This document shows positions 1 through 7,846 of a stretch of 64,000 nucleotides of DNA, piece after piece. Numbering within the stretch: position 1 is the first letter of the stretch; each line of letters begins with the position of its first letter. The notes below the pieces were generated by a model. That model did no database searches and was not told the DNA's origin. It saw only the letters and a list, made by a program, of their open reading frames with translations. Source of the stretch: Candidatus Thiodiazotropha sp. LNASS1. Lineage in GTDB: Bacteria; Pseudomonadota; Gammaproteobacteria; Chromatiales; Chromatiaceae. Location of the stretch: assembly GCF_964212655.1 (NCBI RefSeq), contig NZ_OZ156465.1, positions 930,001 to 994,000 of the forward strand, read 5' to 3'. The position numbers and the translations under genes were made by a program.

Positions 1-2260
1 CATACTGAATACCGGGCACACCATTAATATTTTCGACCACACCATCGTCGGGATCCAATGTGCCATCGTTATTCCAGTCGATGTCACAGTTCACCTGGCC
101 AGCGAGGGCGGGACAGTCGATGTCACCGTCGGCATAGAGTGCCAGCTGAACCCGGGGTACACCCGGCTCCCACTCCTCGGCGGCGGCGAATTGCGGTTCG
201 TTCTCCGCGCGGGTGGTGGCATAGAAGACCATACCGGAAATACCGCCGTTCTCACCGACAAACTCAGGCGGATGGAATGTTCCATCGTTGTAGGGTGGTG
301 TAATACCGATGTAATCCACCTTACCGAACTGCATCACACTGGTCTGGCCGAGAAAACCCTGGAAGCCCTGGGTCAGTACCGCACCGGTTTCCGTGCGTGA
401 CAGGTTGTCAGTGGTGTTCGGATTGATCAGCGCATCACCTGGGGTACATCCAAAGTTGGGATCTTCAGCATTTGCGGCAATCGCCGGTGTACATAACTGA
501 GGTTGGGGATTCAATTCACCAAAACCGGGAAAGTCACCGTTGGCCGTATCCACTGGACCACCCGCGTCGACCACAAAGGTGGCGCCGGTCGCCTTCTTGT
601 TGGCAAAGCTGACCTCAGCCACCAGCCAATGGAAGAAGGGAAAGATCTCGTCGAATGGCGCAAGACCCTCATGGTCGGTGGGGAAGTTCTGATAGACGCT
701 ACCGTCGCGCCAGCGCAGGGTCACATCCTGGCTCTCGGGGCCGATACCCCGCTCACCGTTGCCAAGCCCTGGTTCGCCCTGGTCCCAGAAACCATCCAAG
801 TCTTCGTCCAGGAAAACGCCGGTGTTCAGACGGGTAAACCAATTGAAAACGGCCACTTCACCGAAGGCGCAGCTATTGCCGCCATTACAAGTACCACCTG
901 TGGAATCCACGCTGAACGGATTTGCGGCGAAGACCACATCCAGGTTTGCATCCCAGATCGCCAGCTGATAGCTGCCTGGAGGCAGATCAAAAGAGAAACC
1001 GCTATCCCCGTCACAGGGGGCTGCTTCGACACCCTGACCCAGGGCACCGGCCGCATCCACTTGGTTGATACCAACCCAGCAACCCGGGAACGGGCGACCG
1101 GAAAAGAACTCGAATGTCGGTTGGCGTGTGACGCGCGACATATGCATGTCAGTGACAGTGCCACTCACGGTAGCTATCTGCTCACCCGGTTGCGGACCTG
1201 GCGCACCTGGCATACCGCCATCAGCTGTAGCTTTTACAAAACCGACGAACACATGGGGCCCCGGTAATCCGAACTCGACAAAGACCGGCGGTTCATTGGC
1301 CTTGACCCAGGCATCGATGACCTTGCTGCCTTCGATGGTGCTGGTCTGCTGCCAACCGATACTATCGTCGGGATTGGTGGGTGGGATGATCACAACACCG
1401 TATTTACCCGGCGCGATATTTTTTACCGTCAAAGTGCCGTCGGGATTGGGGTGCATGGTACCGTCACCCATTTCGAGCACGACTGGATTACCCTCAGCGT
1501 CGAAACAGAAGTGATCGATTAAAAGTACTGGCTCACCGCCAATAATCACGATATTGCCGGCGCCATCACGCAGGTACGCAGGCGATCCATCGGCAAGGCA
1601 GTGCTGATCATAGACGGTACCAAGCGGATTCCCGAAGGCATCCTGAATCACCTGGCCGCCTGCGATGCCGTAACGACCGCCCGGCTCTTCCAGAAACAGC
1701 GAAAACTGGGTCCAGTCAACGCTGCCATCGTTGGCCTCTTGAGGGAGGTCAGGCACACCGTTGATGGGATGGTTATCCTCAAACAGATAGATCGAGATCT
1801 GAGCTGTGGGGATCGGATGGGGCTGCACGGTCACAGTCAGTTCATTTGCACCAGGGACAACCTCTATCGGGGCGCCACTGATGCTGTGACCGCTGTAAGG
1901 CAGCACTGAAACATAGTAACGCGTGTCGGGCAGACCAGTGATTGTGGCTGAATTGGTATCCTCATTGCCACTCAGGTTCTCAGCCTGACCTGCCACATCT
2001 CGAGTGGCTGGTGGATGGTTACTCGCATGAAAACCCAATGACAAGAGGCCATCAGCGGTCGTCGCAGGATTATTGGGGTCGACAGCATAGGTTGTGTCTT
2101 CCTGAAAGATATAGCGAAAACCCGGCACAGCTGCGCCATCAGGTCCCACTACATTAAGCGTGACATCACCCGCGTTAACAATTGTAGACAGAAACAGCAA
2201 TGACAATGCAAATAGAGACATTACGCTTCTGCTTGTATAACCCTGATGCTCGTTTATCAT
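1..2260 (-). CDS. Large exported protein with Cna-B/SdrD-like repeats, 5' part only
   Basis: An uninterrupted minus-strand frame begins at ATG 2260 and stays open to the window edge, giving about 753 residues without a stop, so the gene is partial at its C-terminus. A GGAG ribosome site lies 8 bases before the ATG. Residues 1-30 form a signal peptide (SVMSLFALSLLFLSTIVNA). The rest is rich in Gly, Pro, Asp and Asn. It carries segments typical of carboxypeptidase-regulatory or SdrD/Cna-B-like beta sandwiches, such as FLDEDLDGFWDQGEPGLGN, and a calcium-loop-like DWNNDGTLDPDDG near the edge. The frame holds no enzyme motif I recognise. It is probably a secreted or surface-attached structural protein. 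Family assignment is inference from composition and short motifs; the existence of the gene is clear from the long open frame with a signal peptide. Confidence 0.8.
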   Translation of the reverse strand, partial: MINEHQGYTSRSVMSLFALSLLFLSTIVNAGDVTLNVVGPDGAAVPGFRYIFQEDTTYAVDPNNPATTADGLLSLGFHASNHPPATRDVAGQAENLSGNEDTNSATITGLPDTRYYVSVLPYSGHSISGAPIEVVPGANELTVTVQPHPIPTAQISIYLFEDNHPINGVPDLPQEANDGSVDWTQFSLFLEEPGGRYGIAGGQVIQDAFGNPLGTVYDQHCLADGSPAYLRDGAGNIVIIGGEPVLLIDHFCFDAEGNPVVLEMGDGTMHPNPDGTLTVKNIAPGKYGVVIIPPTNPDDSIGWQQTSTIEGSKVIDAWVKANEPPVFVEFGLPGPHVFVGFVKATADGGMPGAPGPQPGEQIATVSGTVTDMHMSRVTRQPTFEFFSGRPFPGCWVGINQVDAAGALGQGVEAAPCDGDSGFSFDLPPGSYQLAIWDANLDVVFAANPFSVDSTGGTCNGGNSCAFGEVAVFNWFTRLNTGVFLDEDLDGFWDQGEPGLGNGERGIGPESQDVTLRWRDGSVYQNFPTDHEGLAPFDEIFPFFHWLVAEVSFANKKATGATFVVDAGGPVDTANGDFPGFGELNPQPQLCTPAIAANAEDPNFGCTPGDALINPNTTDNLSRTETGAVLTQGFQGFLGQTSVMQFGKVDYIGITPPYNDGTFHPPEFVGENGGISGMVFYATTRAENEPQFAAAEEWEPGVPRVQLALYADGDIDCPALAGQVNCDIDWNNDGTLDPDDGVVENINGVPGIQY

Positions 2261-2822
2261 GGTTTTTTCTCCAGACCCCTAATGGTCATTCATCTTTCCC
2301 GGGGGTGATTTCCGCTTACCGGACGCACCAGCCCCTTCACCAGTACTTAGTGGCAAAGCTTACATCGCCATATATATAGGGTCTTTGCGTGAAACTACGC
2401 TTTTTTTCTACTCAATCACCTACCCGCACAGGTGACGATTGAGTATTTTGTCAGGAGCAGAAACCCTACCCCGAAAGGTAGGGTTTAATTAATAGGATTT
2501 AGAGTCGTTTTTATGCGCTGCAATCAACCTGTTTTTTCAGAGAAAAGATTGCATTAAAAAAATAAAAAACGCGCTGCTGTTCAGCGGAAAAATAAAAATG
2601 AATTGCTGCCTGTCATCCTCCATACTCGCTAACAGGGTTTATTCAAAGTCTATTTTATGTAATGGTGGATTTGTCGGAACTGCGATGTCATTTGTGTAAT
2701 AAAACCCAATGAAATTTGCATCGCTATCAATCAGGCCTAAACTTAATTGAAATCGAAAAACAGATTACGATACGCTATTGAAACTCTACCATTTAAGGGT
2801 TGAGGATAGATTTCAGATAACA
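2261..2822. other. 562-bp divergent intergenic region with several hairpins
   Basis: This spacer separates the exported-protein gene (minus) from the response-regulator gene (plus). Three inverted repeats lie in it: 2409-2443 (ACTCAATC/GATTGAGT outer arms with ACCT/AGGT inside), 2461-2486 (perfect 10-bp arms) and, read on the minus strand, a GCAAAG/CTTTGC pairing within about 2340-2395. The minus-strand gene therefore could have a structured 5' leader of 150 bases or more. I could not match it to a known riboswitch family. Confidence 0.5.
2461..2486. repeat. Perfect 10-bp inverted repeat (AAACCCTACC / GGTAGGGTTT)
   Basis: Arms AAACCCTACC and GGTAGGGTTT surround the 6-base loop CCGAAA. No T-tract follows on either strand, so it is not a convincing terminator. 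It may be an operator for the adjacent response regulator or part of a leader RNA. Its function is unknown. Confidence 0.6.
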
Positions 2823-3485
2823 ATGAATACGGACAAGAAAACAATCATCATAGCCGAAGACCATAATATTTTACGCGCCGGTCTGAAGGCACTGCTGACC
2901 TCCAACCCCCAGTTTGACGTGGTTGGAGAGGCCGATAACGGCCGTGACGCAATACGCCGTGTCATCGAGCTCAAACCCGATCTCGTGATCATGGACCTGA
3001 ATATGCCGGGCCTCAATGGTATGGATGCTATACGTGAAATAAAAGAGCGCATGCCGGATATAAAAACACTGGTTCTGACAGTGCACAACGAAGAGGAGTA
3101 TGTATTGGCCAGCCTGAAGGCCGGCGCCAACGGTTATGTATTGAAGGATGCCACACAGAACGAATTGATGACGGCGGCAGAACGGGTATTAAATGGCAAA
3201 ACCTACTTGAGTGCGGAAATCACTGAAAAAGTGGTCAACAGCTATCTCAATACAAACAATATCAGTCAAGAGCCAGTCACGCGCTGGGACACCGTCACCC
3301 AAAGAGAACGGCAGATATTAAAGCTCATTGCCGAGGGCCACACCAATAAAAGCATGGCGGAATATCTCTGCATCAGTGTAAAGACAGTGGAGAAGCACCG
3401 GGCAAATCTGATGAAAAAGCTCGATTTACACAGCGTTTCGGCATTAACGACTTATGCGCTTGATAAGGGTATCATCAGCCGTTGA
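2823..3485 (+). CDS. NarL/FixJ-family response regulator
   Basis: This is a 220-residue two-component response regulator. The receiver domain (about 5-122) has the acidic pair E11-D12 in AEDHN, the phospho-acceptor D58 in LVIMDLNMPG and the conserved Lys in VLKDA. A LuxR-type helix-turn-helix follows (about 150-215; LTxRERQILKLIAEGHTNK then SVKTVEKHRANLMKKL). The frame is open upstream to a TTG at 2778, but ATG 2823 gives the standard N-terminus of the family (MNTDKKTIIIAEDHN) and is preferred, although no strong ribosome site precedes it. It faces a histidine kinase gene and overlaps it tail to tail by 11 bp, so they are probably cognate partners. The target genes are not visible. The repeats in the flanking spacer are possible binding sites, which is inference. 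Confidence 0.9.
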   Translation: MNTDKKTIIIAEDHNILRAGLKALLTSNPQFDVVGEADNGRDAIRRVIELKPDLVIMDLNMPGLNGMDAIREIKERMPDIKTLVLTVHNEEEYVLASLKAGANGYVLKDATQNELMTAAERVLNGKTYLSAEITEKVVNSYLNTNNISQEPVTRWDTVTQRERQILKLIAEGHTNKSMAEYLCISVKTVEKHRANLMKKLDLHSVSALTTYALDKGIISR

Positions 3486-4323
3486 GAGTGATCTTTTTCG
3501 CAGGAAACGAACCGCATATCTTAACCCCCCGGCCCACTTCCGCATTTACCTGCAGTGTACCGCTTGCCGACTCCGCCCGCTCGCGCATGCTCATCAAGCC
3601 CATACCCAGCCTATCTTTGATCTCGACAGGATCAAAACCGACGCCGTCATCTTCAACAGTCAGCTGTATGGCGCTGTGAGTATGCCACAGACTGACCTTG
3701 ACCTGTTTTGCCCGCGAGTACTTCAACGCATTGTTCAAGGATTCCTGGACAATGCGATAGATGACTGTCTTTAACTCTTCCGGTATCTCCGATTCGTCGA
3801 TACCCAATTCGGCCACCACATCGAAATCAGTACTGATTTGAGAAATCTGTCGACACTGCCAAGTGATGGCTGCAATCACACCCAGGTCGTCCAGAATGGC
3901 GGGGCGAATCGTACTGCAAATTGTCCTGACTTCATCCATCGCAAGTTTGACCATCGACGAAAGCGCGTTAAGGGACTCGATGTGTTTGTCATACAGCATG
4001 TCTTCAACATTCTGATCGTTACACCCTTCCAGGCATCGTTGGATGTGCAGATTCATGCTGGTCAGTAGTTGCCCTAAACCGTCATGCAGCTCCCTCGAGA
4101 TCCTTTTTTTCTCTTCCTCCTCGATACCCATTCGATTATTTGGAAATTGAGCGAAATCGAGCAGTTCCGAAACACCTGCAATATGACGGGAATCGATTAA
4201 AGACTTATCGTGTTTTGATGTGGAAGTATTGGGAGATTGTGATCCCGGTGTGATTGAAGAGGCAGATAGTGTCAGGAGTGATTGCCCCACTGATTGTAGA
4301 TTCTTATCTTTTACCAAAGTCAT
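3475..4323 (-). CDS. Soluble NarX/DegS-type sensor histidine kinase
   Basis: This kinase of about 282 residues has a HisKA_3 dimerisation domain: ISRELHDGLGQLL carries the phospho-acceptor His at residue 80. A HATPase domain follows, with an N-box (IVQESLNNALKYS), DDGVGFDP and the G2-type GMGLMSMRERAES. The first 65 residues are low in complexity and show no membrane segment, PAS or GAF domain, so it is probably cytoplasmic. The signal input is not apparent. The frame is also open from TTG 4329, but ATG 4323 has AAGGG eight bases upstream and is preferred. Its 3' end overlaps the convergent response regulator by 11 bp, an uncommon layout for a cognate pair, which usually sits in one operon. 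Confidence 0.88.
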   Translation of the reverse strand: MTLVKDKNLQSVGQSLLTLSASSITPGSQSPNTSTSKHDKSLIDSRHIAGVSELLDFAQFPNNRMGIEEEEKKRISRELHDGLGQLLTSMNLHIQRCLEGCNDQNVEDMLYDKHIESLNALSSMVKLAMDEVRTICSTIRPAILDDLGVIAAITWQCRQISQISTDFDVVAELGIDESEIPEELKTVIYRIVQESLNNALKYSRAKQVKVSLWHTHSAIQLTVEDDGVGFDPVEIKDRLGMGLMSMRERAESASGTLQVNAEVGRGVKICGSFPAKKITLNG

Positions 4324-4731
4324 CAGCAATGCCCTTCATAATAAGTTCCCAATCCTTTCAGCCAGCATTGATTGGTAAAGTGTGATTCAAATCTCAATAA
4401 TATTTTTGTAAAACAAGAAGCACAGTTTGTGCCATACAGTATTTTTTTCTATTAATACATGCAATTAAGGCACATATTTAATGAATTTTATAATAACTCA
4501 GTATACACAACTGTAAAATTATCCGACAAATAGGAGGTAAACTCCCACCGCAATATGGGTGAAATACCCTATTTCTCTACTATTGTCGAGAATATTTACA
4601 ATTTTAAACAATTAAGGTTGACGGATTCGCTTGACAATATAGAAATTTCAACAAAGACATGCAGCTCGCCAAAATTGATCAGAGCTGCTGATCAGAGGCA
4701 AGTGTGGTAACTGTTCTAGTGTAGTGTCCTA
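4324..4731. other. AT-rich spacer without a gene
   Basis: About 400 bp between the histidine kinase start and the kdsB stop. It is markedly AT-rich. I see only a short GGGT-N5-ACCC inverted repeat at 4557-4569. No convincing coding frame or terminator was found. Confidence 0.5.
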
Positions 4732-5484
4732 CTACAGAAGCTCGGAAACCCGCTTCAGATCGTCGTGAGTATCGACACCATGGCCGGGTTCAATCATAGC
4801 CTCACTTACGTGTATCCGGTCACCGTGCCACAGGACCCTTAATTGCTCCAGGGACTCCGCCCGCTCTATCGGGGCATGATCCAGGGTGACGAAACGGGTG
4901 AGATAACCGGATCGATAGGCATATAGGCCTATATGTCGGGCAAACCCGATATCGGTGGGCAAGGGCGTATCGCTGTTGATAAACTCATCCCGGTGCCAGG
5001 GAATTGGCGCCCGACTGAAATAGAGTGCATAGCCTTGGGCGTCGGTGACGACCTTGACCACATGAGGATCGAACAGTTTATTGCGATCGGTGATGCCTGT
5101 AGAAAGCGTTGTCACTGCGGCCGCATCATGGCTGTCCATATCCTGTGCAACCTGATGCAGCAGCTCGGCCGGCATACAGGGTTCGTCACCCTGCAGATTG
5201 ACGATGATTTCATCGTCTGCCCAGCCCCGCATCGATACCACCTCTGCGATCCGATCCGAACCGCTGCGATGGTTGTCCGAAGTCATGCAGACATCGGCGG
5301 AAAAACTGCGGCATACATCGGCAATTCGTTGATCGTCTGTGGCGATTACGACTTCACTGGCGCCACTCTCGACCCCGCGCTGGAAAACATGCTGAATCAT
5401 TGGCTTGCCCGCCAGCTCCAATAAGGGTTTACCGGGAAGCCGGACAGAGGCATAGCGTGCTGGAATGACGACCTTGAACTGCAT
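4732..5484 (-). CDS. kdsB: 3-deoxy-manno-octulosonate cytidylyltransferase
   Basis: KdsB activates Kdo with CTP to give CMP-Kdo for lipopolysaccharide inner-core synthesis, in the cytoplasm. The 250-residue protein is full length for the family. It shows the N-terminal nucleotide-binding signature (VVIPARYASVRLPGKPLLE, Gly/Lys-rich loop), the VATDD and NLQGDEP motifs, and the FSRAPIPW segment. The ATG overlaps the stop of the upstream Trm112-like gene by one base, so translation is probably coupled. It is the last gene of a comEC-exbB-exbD-lpxK-ycaR-kdsB group, an order common in gammaproteobacteria. Confidence 0.97.
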   Translation of the reverse strand: MQFKVVIPARYASVRLPGKPLLELAGKPMIQHVFQRGVESGASEVVIATDDQRIADVCRSFSADVCMTSDNHRSGSDRIAEVVSMRGWADDEIIVNLQGDEPCMPAELLHQVAQDMDSHDAAAVTTLSTGITDRNKLFDPHVVKVVTDAQGYALYFSRAPIPWHRDEFINSDTPLPTDIGFARHIGLYAYRSGYLTRFVTLDHAPIERAESLEQLRVLWHGDRIHVSEAMIEPGHGVDTHDDLKRVSELL

Positions 5485-5681
5485 CAGCTGCGGCCTTCTG
5501 GGGAAATCTCCTCGTCCTCAGGCAGTTTTCTGGCCTCATCTTCCAGCATAACAGGTATATCATCCCGAATCGGAAACGCCAGCCGGTCAACGGGACAGAT
5601 CAGCTCGGCGGCTTTTTTCTGATAGGTAAGTTTTCCCTTGCAGAGTGGGCAAACCAGAATATCAAGCAGTTTTCTGTCCAT
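5484..5681 (-). CDS. ycaR: Trm112-like/YcaR family zinc-ribbon-like protein
   Basis: A 65-residue Trm112/UPF0434 protein of the usual size. The motif [16 protein letters not shown] has a CxxC pair, and [20 protein letters not shown] is the typical second half, in which only one Cys is retained. In bacteria it is nearly always found between lpxK and kdsB, as here. It overlaps lpxK by 20 bp and kdsB by 1 bp. Its biochemical role in bacteria is not established. Confidence 0.93.
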   Translation of the reverse strand: MDRKLLDILVCPLCKGKLTYQKKAAELICPVDRLAFPIRDDIPVMLEDEARKLPEDEEISPEGRS

Positions 5682-6657
5682 CTTTCAGCCTTTTCGTCAG
5701 TGTCATCAGTGCTTCCTCAAAACCATCATCCACTCCAGCCATGACCGGCACGTACCAGTGGCTTGGTTGTGCGAATAGCTCGCACTTTACCGCATCTTTC
5801 TCTGTCATGAGAACAGTCTGACTTGAAAAAGGCTGTAAATCGTCGGGGGTGAAGGCATGGTGATCAGGAAAAGGGTGGCGCTCGAATTTCAGTCCGAATC
5901 CTTCCAGCATATTGAAGAATCTGTCAGGATGGCCGATTCCGGCGATCGCATGCAGGCGATCATTTTTGAATTGGATCAACGCTCTCGATTCACCACGGCG
6001 ATCCAGTGCGACTGCATCGGTAGCCTTCAGATGCATACTGTATTCACACCCCTTCGAGGCACCATTGACGATCACCAGATCGGCTTCGACAAGCCGTCCT
6101 CTCCTTTCGCGCAGAGGTCCTGCCGGAAGACAGAGACCATTACCGAACCAGCGCTCCCCATCGATGACCACAATCTCCAGATCTCTTGCCAAAGCATAGT
6201 GCTGCAGACCGTCATCGGAGATAATCAGATCGCACTGATGATCGGTCAACAACTGTCGTGCTGCTGCCGGTCGATCCGGCCCGGCGTAAACCGGACAACC
6301 GGTCCGCCGTTGGAGTAAAACGGCCTCGTCGCCCACCTGTTTGGCGGAAGTGTTCTGTTTGACTTCACAGGGCCATCGATCCGAACCACCACCATATCCC
6401 CTGGTGACGATGCCCGGTTTGTATCCCCACTGCTGTAATTTTTCGGCCAACCAGATCACCAGAGGAGTCTTTCCTGTCCCTCCCACGGTGATGTTACCGA
6501 CCACAATGACCGGTACCTCGAGAGAAACGCTACTCAATAACCCGACACGAAAAAACAAGCGACGGATAGCGCTGACCAGACAGAAAACCCCGGACAGGGG
6601 GAGCAACAACAGGGTCAGGCCACTCCAGCCACGCCAGGATGCCTCTATTGCGTTCAA
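5662..6657 (-). CDS. lpxK: Tetraacyldisaccharide 4'-kinase
   Basis: LpxK phosphorylates the 4' position of the lipid A disaccharide precursor at the inner membrane. The protein has 331 residues, normal for the family. An N-terminal hydrophobic anchor (about 12-38) is followed by the P-loop [15 protein letters not shown] and by TRGYGGG. The catalytic-region [20 protein letters not shown] and the LPAGPLRE motif are present. It lies in the envelope operon next to ycaR and kdsB, which act in the same pathway or its branch. The start is 13 bp after the exbD stop. Confidence 0.97.
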   Translation of the reverse strand: MNAIEASWRGWSGLTLLLLPLSGVFCLVSAIRRLFFRVGLLSSVSLEVPVIVVGNITVGGTGKTPLVIWLAEKLQQWGYKPGIVTRGYGGGSDRWPCEVKQNTSAKQVGDEAVLLQRRTGCPVYAGPDRPAAARQLLTDHQCDLIISDDGLQHYALARDLEIVVIDGERWFGNGLCLPAGPLRERRGRLVEADLVIVNGASKGCEYSMHLKATDAVALDRRGESRALIQFKNDRLHAIAGIGHPDRFFNMLEGFGLKFERHPFPDHHAFTPDDLQPFSSQTVLMTEKDAVKCELFAQPSHWYVPVMAGVDDGFEEALMTLTKRLKDGQKTA

Positions 6658-6670
6658 GCGCCGGCCTTCC

Positions 6671-7090
6671 TCACTCGCTGATCGGACGATGGGCGGAAAA
6701 GGTCATCTTCGTCAGCCCCAACTGGCTTGCCGCATCCATTGCCGTCATCACCGATTGGTGCGGTGTTCTGGCGTCGGCATTGATGATGACCGGAAGATCG
6801 TGCTGATCGCCAATCGCATTTCTGATGGCTTGTTTGAGGGTTTCTATTTCCGTATTGACGACTTCACGCTGATTGACGAAGAAGGTACCGGATATATTGA
6901 TGGTGATATCCAGTTCGTCTTTCTTATGTTCGACTTCCTCTCCTGTCGCTTCGGGGAGCTCGATCATGATCTGACTTTCACGCTCGAAAGTCGTGGAGAC
7001 CATGAAAAATATCAGCAGCAGAAAGACCACATCAATAAGTGGCGTTACATCCACTCCGGGTGATTTGCGCGGCGACGGCCGGAGATTCAT
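6671..7090 (-). CDS. exbD: ExbD/TolR-family biopolymer transport protein
   Basis: A 139-residue inner-membrane protein with one N-terminal transmembrane helix. The key Asp sits in the helix entry (VDVTPLIDVVFLLLIFFMV), which forms part of the proton path with ExbB. The periplasmic domain follows. It starts 4 bp inside the end of exbB, so the pair is translationally coupled. In this genomic setting the pair energises an unidentified outer-membrane process. No TonB gene is nearby. Confidence 0.93.
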   Translation of the reverse strand: MNLRPSPRKSPGVDVTPLIDVVFLLLIFFMVSTTFERESQIMIELPEATGEEVEHKKDELDITINISGTFFVNQREVVNTEIETLKQAIRNAIGDQHDLPVIINADARTPHQSVMTAMDAASQLGLTKMTFSAHRPISE

Positions 7091-7701
7091 CTCAACTCCC
7101 GCTCCCCATGGATCACCTCGACCAGTTTGAGCGCCTGTTCTTCCATGCCGATCACAAACCTGTCGATCAGACCACTGAAATAACGATGAAACATCAAACT
7201 CGGTATAGCCACTGAGAGGCCGGCGGCCGTGGTGATCAGCGCTTCGGAAATACCACCCGCCAAGACCCCGGGATCTCCGACCCCCGCAGTGACGATGACG
7301 CTGAACACTTTGATCATACCGATTACGGTGCCCAACAGACCGAGCAATGGCGAGATCGAAGCTATGGTACCAAGGGTGTTGAGATAGCGTTCGAGTTCAT
7401 GCACCACCTGCCGCCCGACCTCTTCGATGGCTTCCTTCATCACCTCTTTGCTGTGATCCCGGTTGATTAATCCGGCAGCCAGAATCTTCCCCAGGGGAGA
7501 GCTGTCTTTCAGTTTATCGAGATCCGCCAGATTGAGCTTGTCATCCTTGTGCAGTTGCAGGATCTGCCTCATCAGGTATTCGGGCATGACCCGCTTTCGC
7601 TGTAGCGACCACAGCCTCTCCAAGACGATCCCCAGCGCGACAATGGAGCACGCGATGATGGGCAGCATGAGCCATCCGCCGGACTTTACCAGTTCTAGCA
7701 C
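7087..7701 (-). CDS. exbB: MotA/TolQ/ExbB proton channel family protein
   Basis: A 204-residue protein with three hydrophobic segments (about 11-30, 110-140 and 150-175). The typical ExbB/TolQ core is seen as TLGTIASISPLLGLLGTVIGMI and EALITTAAGLSVAIPSL. It forms a proton channel with the downstream ExbD. It lies between comEC and lpxK, a common arrangement in gammaproteobacteria in which this pair is sometimes assumed to help lipid A or LPS assembly; that link is not shown by the sequence. Confidence 0.94.
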   Translation of the reverse strand: MLELVKSGGWLMLPIIACSIVALGIVLERLWSLQRKRVMPEYLMRQILQLHKDDKLNLADLDKLKDSSPLGKILAAGLINRDHSKEVMKEAIEEVGRQVVHELERYLNTLGTIASISPLLGLLGTVIGMIKVFSVIVTAGVGDPGVLAGGISEALITTAAGLSVAIPSLMFHRYFSGLIDRFVIGMEEQALKLVEVIHGERELR

Positions 7702-7846
7702 CTTTTCTACGTCCTATATTCTTGATATGAAGTATTAAAAATCCCTGTTGCTTATCATACTTGATGCGTCGTGCAATCTGAAACAAAGGGTCGTAAACTG
7801 ATATCCGTTTCATACCGCAGCAAGTGCGGAACACCGTCTAAAGCAA

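Noticed and set aside
503-1267. Plus-strand 254-residue frame
   Set aside because: It lies opposite the continuous minus-strand exported-protein gene, which has a signal peptide and ribosome site.
2320-2400. Cyclic di-GMP riboswitch before the exported protein
   Set aside because: A CACGCAAAG-like stretch occurs on the minus strand, but the rest of the GEMM core and its spacing are missing.
2384-2410. Terminator at GCGT-gaaact-ACGC plus T-run
   Set aside because: The stem is only four pairs and no upstream gene on that strand needs it.
7541-7834. Minus-strand 97-residue frame overlapping exbB
   Set aside because: It is in a different frame over the exbB start and shows no family features.
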